Shown: positions 35,991-42,696 of the stretch, in pieces
How the letters are laid out: each line of letters starts with the position of its first letter
Numbering within the stretch: the stretch's first letter is position 1
Source of the DNA: Bacteroidota bacterium
GTDB lineage: Bacteria; Bacteroidota; Bacteroidia; Bacteroidales; VadinHA17
Length of the DNA stretch: 42,696 nt
Assembly (NCBI GenBank): GCA_012729475.1
Contig: JAAYDB010000019.1
Span: 1-42,696 of the forward strand
Direction of reading: 5' to 3'
Made by a program: the position numbers and the translations under genes
The notes under the pieces: model-generated
What the model was told of the DNA's origin: nothing
Databases searched by the model: none
Seen by the model: the letters and a program-made list of their open reading frames with translations, nothing else

Positions 35991-37082
35991 CTATTTTGAT
36001 GCTGCCAGCTGCTCAACTTCTGCATTGAGCATCAAAACAACTTCTGAATTTTTTGGATCATTGGTATATACATATATTGCTTTTGTAACCCTGCCCTTGT
36101 AAGCTCCGGAGTTGAAAACTGCTTTGATTGAAGCTGACTGACCCGGTTTAATTCCAACACCCTGCAGTCCCTGCTGAATGGCTGTACATCCGCATGTCGA
36201 ACGCAAATGCCTTATTATCAGATCGGACTTACCTTCATTGGTAAACTTAAATTCAACTTCTTTCTGAGTACTACCCTGCATTTTGCCAAGATTGACCGTT
36301 GTAACAGCCGGTTTGAAAACAGGGGCATTCTCCATATCTTCTCTTGTAAGGCTTGAAAAATCCTCAACAAGGTTGGCTGAGACATAATAATAAGAATTCT
36401 GCTCAACATTTCCGTTAAGTACAACTCTCACCATGTCACTGACATGTCCCCATGAATTATTCTTTGTTGCATCATAAGTACCTTCAATAATACCTTGCTG
36501 CCCGGGCTTAAGGACTTCAGGATTAGCTTTCAGTGTTAAATGGGCGGGGATCCTCTCGAAACCAATTTTAACCGGTTCATCTGATGTATTGACCACTTTC
36601 ATTACCCTTATCTTCTTCTGGGTTTTCTTTACATTTGTAAAAGCAAGATGATTGCTTTCAAAACGTATTGAACTCACAGGATAAGTAAATAATTCATCAA
36701 GAGTCTTTTCTCTTGGGATCACTTCTCCTTTCAGAGTCAGAACAGTAACTTCAGGCTTTCCGTTAGTGTAAACAGCCAGAGTTTTATTAAAAGCACCGGG
36801 TCTGTTCCTGGGATCGTAAATAGCTTTAATAGTACCCTTACCTCCAGGGGGAATGGGTTGTCTGGACCATTCAGGGAGAGTGCATCCACACGATGCTACA
36901 ATGTTCTGAATAATCAAAGGGGTATTGCCCGAATTTGTTACAGTAAAATCAAATGTTTGCCTGCCTGCTTCTTCCTTGAACTTCCCGAAATCATGAGTGG
37001 TCTCTGAAAGCTTCAATACCGGCTGTGCAAACAAAGACACACTTAAAAAAATGACCGGAATTATGAATGCTATTTTCTTCAT
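35991..37082 (-). CDS. Secreted protein with two DUF1573 domains
   Basis: The 363-residue protein has a signal peptide ending SVSLFAQ. Two DUF1573-type Ig-like modules follow: the first at residues ~25-120 with VASCGCTLPEW, the second at ~265-360 with STCGCTAIQQG. Each carries the SCGCT/TCGCT signature and a PGxxxxIKAxF/Y strand pattern. A middle Ig-like module (~145-235) lacks the CGC. DUF1573 proteins are abundant in Bacteroidota and Planctomycetes and are thought to be secreted beta-sandwich proteins; the biochemical role is unknown. The CGC pairs could hold a disulfide or metal. It is divergent from the big outer-membrane protein. Confidence 0.88.
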   Translation of the reverse strand: MKKIAFIIPVIFLSVSLFAQPVLKLSETTHDFGKFKEEAGRQTFDFTVTNSGNTPLIIQNIVASCGCTLPEWSRQPIPPGGKGTIKAIYDPRNRPGAFNKTLAVYTNGKPEVTVLTLKGEVIPREKTLDELFTYPVSSIRFESNHLAFTNVKKTQKKIRVMKVVNTSDEPVKIGFERIPAHLTLKANPEVLKPGQQGIIEGTYDATKNNSWGHVSDMVRVVLNGNVEQNSYYYVSANLVEDFSSLTREDMENAPVFKPAVTTVNLGKMQGSTQKEVEFKFTNEGKSDLIIRHLRSTCGCTAIQQGLQGVGIKPGQSASIKAVFNSGAYKGRVTKAIYVYTNDPKNSEVVLMLNAEVEQLAASK

Positions 37083-37174
37083 ATTAACTTAAATATTTTT
37101 GTTAGAAATATACTAAATATATTTATTCTCTTGTTTTTTATTATAACTCTTATGTTGTAAAAAAGGTTGCATAA

Positions 37175-37182
37175 CAAAATTA
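37175..37182 (-). promoter_or_regulatory. Bacteroidetes -7 box for DUF1573 gene (proximal)
   Basis: The minus strand reads TAATTTTG, an exact TAnnTTTG match, 93 bases before the ATG. A second copy of the octamer lies at 37222-37229. Confidence 0.4.
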
Positions 37183-37221
37183 ACGAAAATCAGACCGTAA
37201 AAATTAATCTGTTTAACGGAA

Positions 37222-37229
37222 CAAAATTA
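37222..37229 (-). promoter_or_regulatory. Bacteroidetes -7 box for DUF1573 gene (distal)
   Basis: The minus strand again reads TAATTTTG within a repeated ACAAAATTAA, 47 bases upstream of the proximal copy. Which copy is used cannot be told from sequence. Confidence 0.35.
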
Positions 37230-37234
37230 ATAAA

Positions 37235-37260
37235 GTTTAAATTTTTTCGGTAATTTAAAC
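37235..37260. repeat. 9-bp inverted repeat between divergent promoters
   Basis: GTTTAAATT (37235-37243) and AATTTAAAC (37252-37260) flank an 8-base loop. It lies between the minus -7 boxes and the plus -7 box at 37272, at about the -33 position for the plus promoter, so it could be an operator. Confidence 0.4.
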
Positions 37261-37271
37261 CATAATATCGT

Positions 37272-37279
37272 TAGTTTTG
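37272..37279 (+). promoter_or_regulatory. Bacteroidetes -7 box for large outer-membrane protein gene
   Basis: TAGTTTTG is an exact TAnnTTTG match, 71 bases before the preferred start codon. Confidence 0.45.
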
Positions 37280-37350
37280 CTTCTGAAAGATTAACTGTTG
37301 GAACAAAATTTGCCGCCAATAATCTATTGGATCCAATGAGTGATACAAGT

Positions 37351-40300
37351 ATGAAAAAGACCCCGAGGCTGATAATTATCGCTCTGGCCTGCTTATGTTA
37401 CCTAAATGGCTATGGCCAGTTCTATAATGGCCACCAGATGAAATTTGGCAAGAACAGGGTGCAGTATTATGACTATTACTGGACATTCTACAGATTTGAT
37501 GATTTTGACATTTACTTCAATGAGTTCGGACGCGATCTGGCAAAGTTTACAGCTGATTATGTAACAGATAAACTGGAAGAAATAGAAGACTTTTTCGACT
37601 ATTCCCTTGAAAAACGCCTTATTTTTATAATTCATAACAAGAATGCCGAATACAAACAATCAAATATAGGACTGGTAACATTTGATGATGACAATTATAA
37701 CACAGGGGGCTATAGTAGGCTGATAACAAACAAGATATCGCTTTACTACGAAGAAGATTATATTGCCTTCAAAAAACAGATAGCCACAGCCATCACTGAG
37801 GTTCTTGTAAATGAAATGCTTTATAATGCAGAAGTCAAGGAAAGGGTTTCAAGTTCTTCAATGATCAATCTGCCCGACTGGTATCTTAAAGGATTAGCTA
37901 ACTATGTGGGCTGGGGCTGGGATTTCGATGTCGAGAACAGGGTAAAAGATGGTATTATGTCAGGTAAGTATAAAAACATTACCAGTCTTGAATATGAAGA
38001 TGCTATTTATGCCGGTCAGTCGTTCTGGAGATATATTGGAAACGAATATGGTGATGCCCTTATTCCAAATATAATTTATCTCACTAAAGTATACAGAAAA
38101 ATTGACGACGGGATATTATATGTTGTTGGCAAAAAACTTAAAGAATTACTGGCTGAATGGCAAATCTATTACCTGAATGAATATTCAGGAGAAAAAAGTC
38201 TTCTTGCAACAGACAAAAATACTATTCACCAGTCACGAAAAGAACAGATTTATCAACAGGTAAAAATTTCTCCCAATGGTAATTATATTGCTTATGTAAC
38301 CAATGATCTGGGAAGAAAGAAAATATGGCTGTACGACCAGACAACAGAAAAACAAAAGGTAATATTCAGAGCTGAACCCAAATATGATTATGCGAGCGAT
38401 AAGACATACCCTGTCCTTGCATGGCATCCCACCGGAAGGATACTGACTTTCATAAATGAGGAAAAAGCCGGACTTAATATATACTTCTACAGATTAGAGG
38501 AAAAATCAACAGAAGAAAGAAATCTTCTCTATTTTGATAAAATACTCGACTTTTCATATTCCCCTGAAGGAACTAACCTGATATTATCTGCAGTGAAAGA
38601 CGGGATGACAGATATTTACCTGCATACCATTGCTTCCGGAATAAACGAACAAATAACCAAAGACATTGCCGATGACAAAAATCCTTCATTTCTTAATAAT
38701 TCAGACAGAATGATCATTTTTTCTTCCAACAGACTGACTGACACTCTTACAAACACAGGTGATCCCTTTGAAAAAACGGCCACTACATACGATCTTTTCA
38801 CTTATGATCTTTCAGGAAAAAGCAATCTGCTCACACGTCTGACAGAAGGCCAATACAATGACCGGCTTTCTGCATCAGGTTCAGCAGACAAAAAAATATC
38901 ATATATAGGTAACAAAAACGGAGTTTTTAACCGCTATACAGCAACTTTTGACAGTACAATCAGTTTTATCGACACAACCACTCATTACAGGTATTTCCTT
39001 TCCTCTTCTCCCGTGACCAATTACAACAGAAACATACTTGAACATTCACTGGCAGATGGATCGGATTCTTTCAGTGAAATAATCTTCAGCAACGGAAGAT
39101 ACCTGCTCAGAAAAGGCAACCTTAAAGACTCTTCCCCTATTCCTGAAGATGATTTTACCATGAGTAACTTCAGGAAGGAAAAAAATCTCTTCCATCACAA
39201 AACCGATAGCATAGAACAGATAAGGCAATGGCTGATCACTGAAGACAAAAAACGCAGAGATACCCTTACCAAGCCTTACTATGAGTATTTTATTACCGAA
39301 GAATCCATTGATTTCAACCACTATATCTTTGAAAAAGAGAAGCAGAATTATTATGATCAACTGTGGAGAAAAGATTATATGGATATCGATCTTGACACCG
39401 GGACTATCGACATCCCCTTGCTCAGGATCTATCAGACTTCTTTTTACAATAACTATATAGCCAACCAGATAGATTTTACTTTTCTGAATAATGCATACCA
39501 GGTATATAGTGACGGTTCTTCATATTATAATCCCGGCATGAATATTCTTTCAATGTTCGGTATAACAGATCTTTTTGAAGACTACAGGATAACAGGTGGT
39601 TTCCGGTTTTCAGGAAATTTTAACAGCAATGAGTATCTTTTCAGTGTGGAAAATCTTAAGGGGAAATTTGACAAACAGTTTATCTTACACCGCCAGGCCT
39701 ATGAAAGTATTTCAGGTGATTCACTTGTCAGATCCCATACACATAATGTCTACCTTACTCTATCAAAGCCCTTTACCCCCGTTTTCTCACTTAGAGGCAC
39801 CTTAGCCTACAGATACGACAGACATGTTTTTCTGCCCCTTGACCTAATGACACTTAACAGCGAAAACATGTCACGACACTGGGCCACTGTTAAGGGAGAA
39901 ATCATTTATGACAATACACGAAAGAGATCCATAAACATATATTATGGAACGAGATTTAAGATATTTGGAGAATATTACAAAAGAATATCTTCAGCTAAAT
40001 CTGATATGATAGTATTGGGTATCGACTTCAGAAAATATACCCGGATACATCGGGAACTCATCTGGGCAAATCGCTTTGCCGCCAGTACTTCCTACGGTCC
40101 TACCAAGCTTTTGTACTATCTTGGCGGAGTTGATAACTGGATGGGATATCTGTTCAATAGTTCAGGTATGTTCGACAGGTCTATACCGGTCAGTCACAAT
40201 GTTGATTACGGGTTCCAGGCAATTGCCACAAATATGAGGGGGTTCATCCAGAATGCACGTAACGGTACCAGCTTCGCCCTTATTAATAGTGAGATCAGAT

Positions 40301-40626
40301 GGCCTTTTGTAAGATATTTTGCCGGACATCCACTCCGGTCAAACTTTCTCAACAGTTTACAAATAGTGGGGTTTGGGGATATAGGCACTGCCTGGACCGG
40401 CAAATCACCATGGAACAGTGAGAATGCTTACGATACTGAAATACTTAAAAACGGACCTGTAACAGTTACTCTTGATTCAAACAGAAAACCCTTTATTGCC
40501 GGCTTCGGTGCTGGTGTAAGAGCACAACTGGCAGGATATTTCATAAGAGCTGACTGGGCCTGGGGTATTGAAGATCATTATATACTGCCAAGGGTATTCT
40601 ACCTCTCATTCAGCCTTGATTTCTGA
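37351..40626 (+). CDS. Pseudo-peptidase/TolB-propeller/barrel outer-membrane protein
   Basis: The protein is ~1091 residues from ATG 37351 (MKKTPRLIII); ATG 37336 is an alternative. A signal peptide ends near YLNGYGQ. Residues ~20-270 resemble the peptidase-MA (gluzincin) fold: a strand-rich start, then ITEVLVNEMLY where HExxH is expected, and LPDWYLKGLANYVGWG, the usual PxWxxEGxAxY-like helix. Both zinc histidines are absent. A TolB-like propeller follows (SPNGNYIAYVTNDLGRKKIW, then SFLNNSDRMIIFSSNR). The last ~350 residues are rich in alternating strands (YRYDRHVFLPLD, GDIGTAWTG, RVFYLSFSLDF), ending in Phe like a BamA/FhaC-type barrel. I infer a surface or outer-membrane assembly role; no ligand is known. 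Confidence 0.8.
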   Translation: MKKTPRLIIIALACLCYLNGYGQFYNGHQMKFGKNRVQYYDYYWTFYRFDDFDIYFNEFGRDLAKFTADYVTDKLEEIEDFFDYSLEKRLIFIIHNKNAEYKQSNIGLVTFDDDNYNTGGYSRLITNKISLYYEEDYIAFKKQIATAITEVLVNEMLYNAEVKERVSSSSMINLPDWYLKGLANYVGWGWDFDVENRVKDGIMSGKYKNITSLEYEDAIYAGQSFWRYIGNEYGDALIPNIIYLTKVYRKIDDGILYVVGKKLKELLAEWQIYYLNEYSGEKSLLATDKNTIHQSRKEQIYQQVKISPNGNYIAYVTNDLGRKKIWLYDQTTEKQKVIFRAEPKYDYASDKTYPVLAWHPTGRILTFINEEKAGLNIYFYRLEEKSTEERNLLYFDKILDFSYSPEGTNLILSAVKDGMTDIYLHTIASGINEQITKDIADDKNPSFLNNSDRMIIFSSNRLTDTLTNTGDPFEKTATTYDLFTYDLSGKSNLLTRLTEGQYNDRLSASGSADKKISYIGNKNGVFNRYTATFDSTISFIDTTTHYRYFLSSSPVTNYNRNILEHSLADGSDSFSEIIFSNGRYLLRKGNLKDSSPIPEDDFTMSNFRKEKNLFHHKTDSIEQIRQWLITEDKKRRDTLTKPYYEYFITEESIDFNHYIFEKEKQNYYDQLWRKDYMDIDLDTGTIDIPLLRIYQTSFYNNYIANQIDFTFLNNAYQVYSDGSSYYNPGMNILSMFGITDLFEDYRITGGFRFSGNFNSNEYLFSVENLKGKFDKQFILHRQAYESISGDSLVRSHTHNVYLTLSKPFTPVFSLRGTLAYRYDRHVFLPLDLMTLNSENMSRHWATVKGEIIYDNTRKRSINIYYGTRFKIFGEYYKRISSAKSDMIVLGIDFRKYTRIHRELIWANRFAASTSYGPTKLLYYLGGVDNWMGYLFNSSGMFDRSIPVSHNVDYGFQAIATNMRGFIQNARNGTSFALINSEIRWPFVRYFAGHPLRSNFLNSLQIVGFGDIGTAWTGKSPWNSENAYDTEILKNGPVTVTLDSNRKPFIAGFGAGVRAQLAGYFIRADWAWGIEDHYILPRVFYLSFSLDF

Positions 40627-40671
40627 ACATATCTTCCTTTATGTCTGATTAATACCCTCCTTCAATTACAG

Positions 40672-40689
40672 GCATGATTATTGCATGAT
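40672..40689. repeat. GCATGAT direct repeat with 11-bp spacing
   Basis: GCATGAT occurs at 40672 and 40683, exactly 11 bases apart, 34-51 bases upstream of the ferredoxin -7 box. It may be a regulator site or chance. Confidence 0.3.
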
Positions 40690-40722
40690 AATTATTACAT
40701 TTTTTTATTTATAAAATTTAAA

Positions 40723-40730
40723 TAAATTTG
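40723..40730 (+). promoter_or_regulatory. Bacteroidetes -7 box for ferredoxin gene
   Basis: TAAATTTG is an exact TAnnTTTG match, 40 bases before the ferredoxin ATG. Confidence 0.6.
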
Positions 40731-40770
40731 TGCGATTAACGAAAAATTAACTATATTAAAAATAAAAGAA

Positions 40771-40938
40771 ATGGCTTACAAAATTAATGAAGATTGCACG
40801 GCTTGCGGAACATGTATTGATGAATGCCCCGTTGGAGCAATATCTGAAGGTGATATCTACAAAATTGATCCGGATACCTGCACCGATTGTGGTGCATGTG
40901 CTGATGTTTGCCCTGTAGAGGCTATTCATCCTGAATAA
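40771..40938 (+). CDS. 2[4Fe-4S] ferredoxin (clostridial type)
   Basis: The 55-residue protein is too short for most ORF lists but is unmistakable. Two cluster motifs are present: C9-x2-C12-x2-C15-x3-C19-P (CTACGTCIDECP) and C37-x2-C40-x2-C43-x3-C47-P (CTDCGACADVCP). Spacing and length are those of bacterial two-cluster low-potential ferredoxins, which carry electrons to or from enzymes such as pyruvate:ferredoxin oxidoreductase and hydrogenase. This suits an anaerobic or facultatively anaerobic lifestyle. It is a single-gene transcript: promoter box upstream, strong terminator 22 bases after the stop. Confidence 0.95.
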   Translation: MAYKINEDCTACGTCIDECPVGAISEGDIYKIDPDTCTDCGACADVCPVEAIHPE

Positions 40939-40960
40939 TAATTGCAATCACATAAAAATC

Positions 40961-40989
40961 AAAAAAGGTGTTCCAGGAACACCTTTTTT
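40961..40989. terminator. Intrinsic terminator of ferredoxin gene
   Basis: AAAAAAGGTGTTC-CAG-GAACACCTTTTTT is a perfect stem with a three-base loop and flanking A and T tracts, so it can work on both strands. On the other strand it would also end the gldB transcript. Confidence 0.9.
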
Positions 40990-41096
40990 GATTTCTTTAC
41001 CCAATAACCCCGATAAGTACACCAAATAATCAAAGATCAAGAAATAAAATCCCTTGTCTGTTTATAGTCCGGATCAAATAACCGGATTATCCTTTA

Positions 41097-42122
41097 TTAA
41101 CGGGGCATATATTTTGATTTTCCCAAAAGACCCTGAACATCAGTCTCATTCATTAATCCTTCAAGAGTAATTTCAGGATTGTGCTTCATATAACTCTCAA
41201 TTATCCTGAAACCTATCCAGACCGATGCCCTGCCAGGGGATTCACTGGTAAAATAACTGGTAAAAGGGGCTTCTCCGGTTAGTTTCCTGATAACCATCTG
41301 ATCAGTACTGAACAAGAGATCATGTTCCACAAGATATTCCCACATCTGAGCTTCATTATTTAAACAGAATCTCATCTGATCACTGGAAAATCCAAGCAGA
41401 AGAGAGTCGGCAATCCCGGGCAACATACACCTTTCAAAATATCTAAGCTTACCTTCATGGATCATCTCTGTTAGCACATTATCAACCTGATAATTCATGT
41501 CCTCAATATCCCACTGAGTCTTAGCCCAGGCATACATACAATCTGGTAAAATGTTATATGAGTTCATCCTCAACGCCAGATAATTGTAAATATTCAGACG
41601 CCTGTAAAAATCACAATTGCTGCCCAGGTACCTGTCAAGGCCAATTGCCAGAACAGAATCCTTAAGAGTTATCATGCTGTTATTAAAGCCTGTAATACAG
41701 GTATATACACCTGGCGCATTTCGGCCGGGAAAATACCAGAGATAATGACGGAAAGCCTCTTCCAACCCATCTTCAAGCCATCCGATATCCGTATAGGATT
41801 CCATCACTGCAGCATAAACCTCGTTGTTAATCTTATCCGTACAAAAGCTTAACAAATAATCTTTAAAAGTTGTATCTCCTACCTCACCCGCATTAATGAC
41901 ATAACTGAAAAGCTGCAGAAAACTACCGTACTGATCCCTTAGCCGTGGTATGTTATCTCCAATCTTTTCAGGATCAATACTGAACAGATCGGTTTCAAAA
42001 CGCTTTATTCCGAGATCAATATCAACCGAAGATACATCAATATTGTAAGGATTCCGTTTACATGAAGATATCAGTATAAGAGTCACTACCAATATCATGC
42101 ATCTGAATTTGAAATTTTCCAT
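41097..42122 (-). CDS. gldB: GldB-like gliding-motility lipoprotein
   Basis: The 341-residue lipoprotein has signal peptide and lipobox ISSC followed by KRNPYN. It matches the GldB family: VDIDLGIKRFETDLF, a QYGSFLQLFSYVI segment, and the C-terminal block ESPGRASVWIGFRIIESYM with HNPEITLEGLM. GldB is needed for gliding in Flavobacterium. It is also kept in many non-gliding Bacteroidota, where its role is not settled, so motility should not be inferred from this gene alone. No other gld or T9SS core gene is present here. Confidence 0.88.
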   Translation of the reverse strand: MENFKFRCMILVVTLILISSCKRNPYNIDVSSVDIDLGIKRFETDLFSIDPEKIGDNIPRLRDQYGSFLQLFSYVINAGEVGDTTFKDYLLSFCTDKINNEVYAAVMESYTDIGWLEDGLEEAFRHYLWYFPGRNAPGVYTCITGFNNSMITLKDSVLAIGLDRYLGSNCDFYRRLNIYNYLALRMNSYNILPDCMYAWAKTQWDIEDMNYQVDNVLTEMIHEGKLRYFERCMLPGIADSLLLGFSSDQMRFCLNNEAQMWEYLVEHDLLFSTDQMVIRKLTGEAPFTSYFTSESPGRASVWIGFRIIESYMKHNPEITLEGLMNETDVQGLLGKSKYMPR

Positions 42123-42209
42123 CCGGGTCTTTTTTTATGATTCCGAAATTAATCACTTTTCAACAACTATAACAATTCAAACGGGGCAATCACTTCCATT
42201 ATTATTTGC

Positions 42210-42217
42210 TATTTTCG
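42210..42217 (+). promoter_or_regulatory. Near-consensus -7 box for PorT-like gene
   Basis: TATTTTCG differs by one base from TAnnTTTG and lies 73 bases before the ATG at 42291. This is weak evidence. Confidence 0.25.
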
Positions 42218-42290
42218 CAGAACAAACAGAATTATTTTCATAATTAGCCGTTTCCTGATAAGAAAGCTTGAACTTATTATCAATTCATAT

Positions 42291-42696
42291 ATGAAATATT
42301 TCAGACAATTTCATTCCATAATATACAAAATTCTCCTGCTGACAGGATTATTAATTATTCCAATGGTGTCTGATGCTCAGCCTGGCGGTTATCCAGGTGG
42401 CTATCCAGGTGGCTATCCAGGTGGACACCATGGTGGCGTTTTTGGTTTACCTCCGATAATATCTTTCAGCATTCACCTTGACCCTGTTATCAGTTGGTTT
42501 TCCACAGACATCAGTGATGTAAGAAACCAGGGAGCCAGACCGGGTTTTAGATTCGGGGTATCATGCAACAGATACTTCAGCCCCAACTATTCTTTCTCAA
42601 CAGGTATCGATATTATAAGTTCAGGAGGAAGGCTGGTTAATAATACCCCGGTCCTTTTTGAGCTCGTTAACCATCCCGACATACTAGTGGAAGTCA
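42291..42696 (+). CDS. PorT-like outer-membrane barrel protein (partial)
   Basis: Only the first ~135 residues are in the window; the gene runs off the right end. A signal peptide (MKYFRQFHSIIYKILLLTGL) ends near VSDAQ. Next is a YPGG repeat, then HHGGVFGLPPIISFSIHLD and strands such as RPGFRFGVSCNRYFSPNY and FSTGIDIISSGG. The GxxxG-type alternating strands fit a PorT-like or opacity-type outer-membrane barrel. Function is unknown without the C-terminus. The Gly/Pro/Tyr repeat after the signal is unusual for barrels and may be a flexible periplasmic or surface tail. Confidence 0.75.
   Translation, partial: MKYFRQFHSIIYKILLLTGLLIIPMVSDAQPGGYPGGYPGGYPGGHHGGVFGLPPIISFSIHLDPVISWFSTDISDVRNQGARPGFRFGVSCNRYFSPNYSFSTGIDIISSGGRLVNNTPVLFELVNHPDILVEV
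42390..42425 (+). repeat. 12-bp in-frame tandem repeat (YPGG) x3
   Basis: TATCCAGGTGGC or a one-base variant occurs at 42390, 42402 and 42414 in the PorT-like gene, each adding Tyr-Pro-Gly-Gly. Copy number may vary between strains by slippage. Confidence 0.85.

Noticed and set aside
40681-40770. A riboswitch or small RNA upstream of the ferredoxin
   Set aside because: The leader after the -7 box is only about 35 bases and AT-rich, with no stable fold.
40756-40947. Minus-strand 63-codon frame over the ferredoxin
   Set aside because: It is the shadow of the 55-residue ferredoxin, whose cysteine motifs prove the plus-strand frame.
41068-41086. TCCGG/CCGGA hairpin after gldB as its terminator
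   Set aside because: The five-base stem has a long loop and no T-run; the strong hairpin at 40961-40989 is a better end.

Overview
The window looks like a core chromosomal segment of a Bacteroidota bacterium, probably of the Bacteroidales/Marinilabiliales type. This rests on gene content seen in the sequence: a GldB-like lipoprotein, PorT-like barrels, DUF1573 and GWxTD proteins, a DUF4369-TlpA lipoprotein, an M64 peptidase, and an ECF sigma factor overlapping a membrane-anchored barrel protein. It also rests on eleven exact matches to the Bacteroidetes -7 promoter box TAnnTTTG upstream of genes, and on the near absence of strong Shine-Dalgarno sequences. I see no phage, insertion sequence, CRISPR array, origin or rRNA. 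There is one tRNA.

Layout: 1-260 holds a tRNA-Ser(GCU) with its terminator. 311-6190 (all minus) holds an OLD-like ATPase, a SpoIIE/PP2C-type phosphatase, the 23S rRNA methyltransferase RlmD and an alpha/beta-hydrolase lipoprotein. A divergent promoter region then opens a plus-strand run (6304-11141): ABC-F ATPase, acyl-ACP thioesterase, GWxTD lipoprotein and a SpoU rRNA 2'-O-methyltransferase. 11134-15731 alternates strands: a transaldolase-like enzyme, M64 peptidase, ClpS, and a TPR/SPOR envelope protein. 15899-19462 is a plus-strand run of Bcp peroxiredoxin, RecA and an S9 peptidase. MiaA and SmpB are divergent at about 20.6 kb. 21114-29168 is minus: an apparent operon of lytic transglycosylase, UvrA and a LOG-family protein, preceded by an ECF sigma factor/barrel pair and dihydrolipoamide dehydrogenase.

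29169-29782 is the only long gap. It is AT-rich and carries small inverted repeats, and it leads into a broken M14 zinc-carboxypeptidase remnant. After it come a secreted coiled-coil protein divergent from a histidine kinase/response regulator pair, with three 11-bp-phased GTTAA repeats between them. Next are a TlpA-like lipoprotein, MeaB, a double-DUF1573 protein, a ~1090-residue outer-membrane protein (metallopeptidase-like fold without its zinc motif, then TolB-like propeller, then barrel), a 55-residue 2[4Fe-4S] ferredoxin too short for most ORF calls, GldB, and a PorT-like protein cut by the window end.

Most genes are housekeeping (DNA repair, tRNA/rRNA modification, ribosome rescue, proteolysis, envelope biogenesis). 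The points most worth a second look are the phased repeats next to the two-component system, the sigma/barrel gene pair with a palindrome at its start, the OLD-like ATPase whose Toprim residues look degraded, the pseudo-peptidase/TolB/barrel protein, the M14 remnant, and a response-regulator stop codon that lies inside a 15-bp terminator stem.
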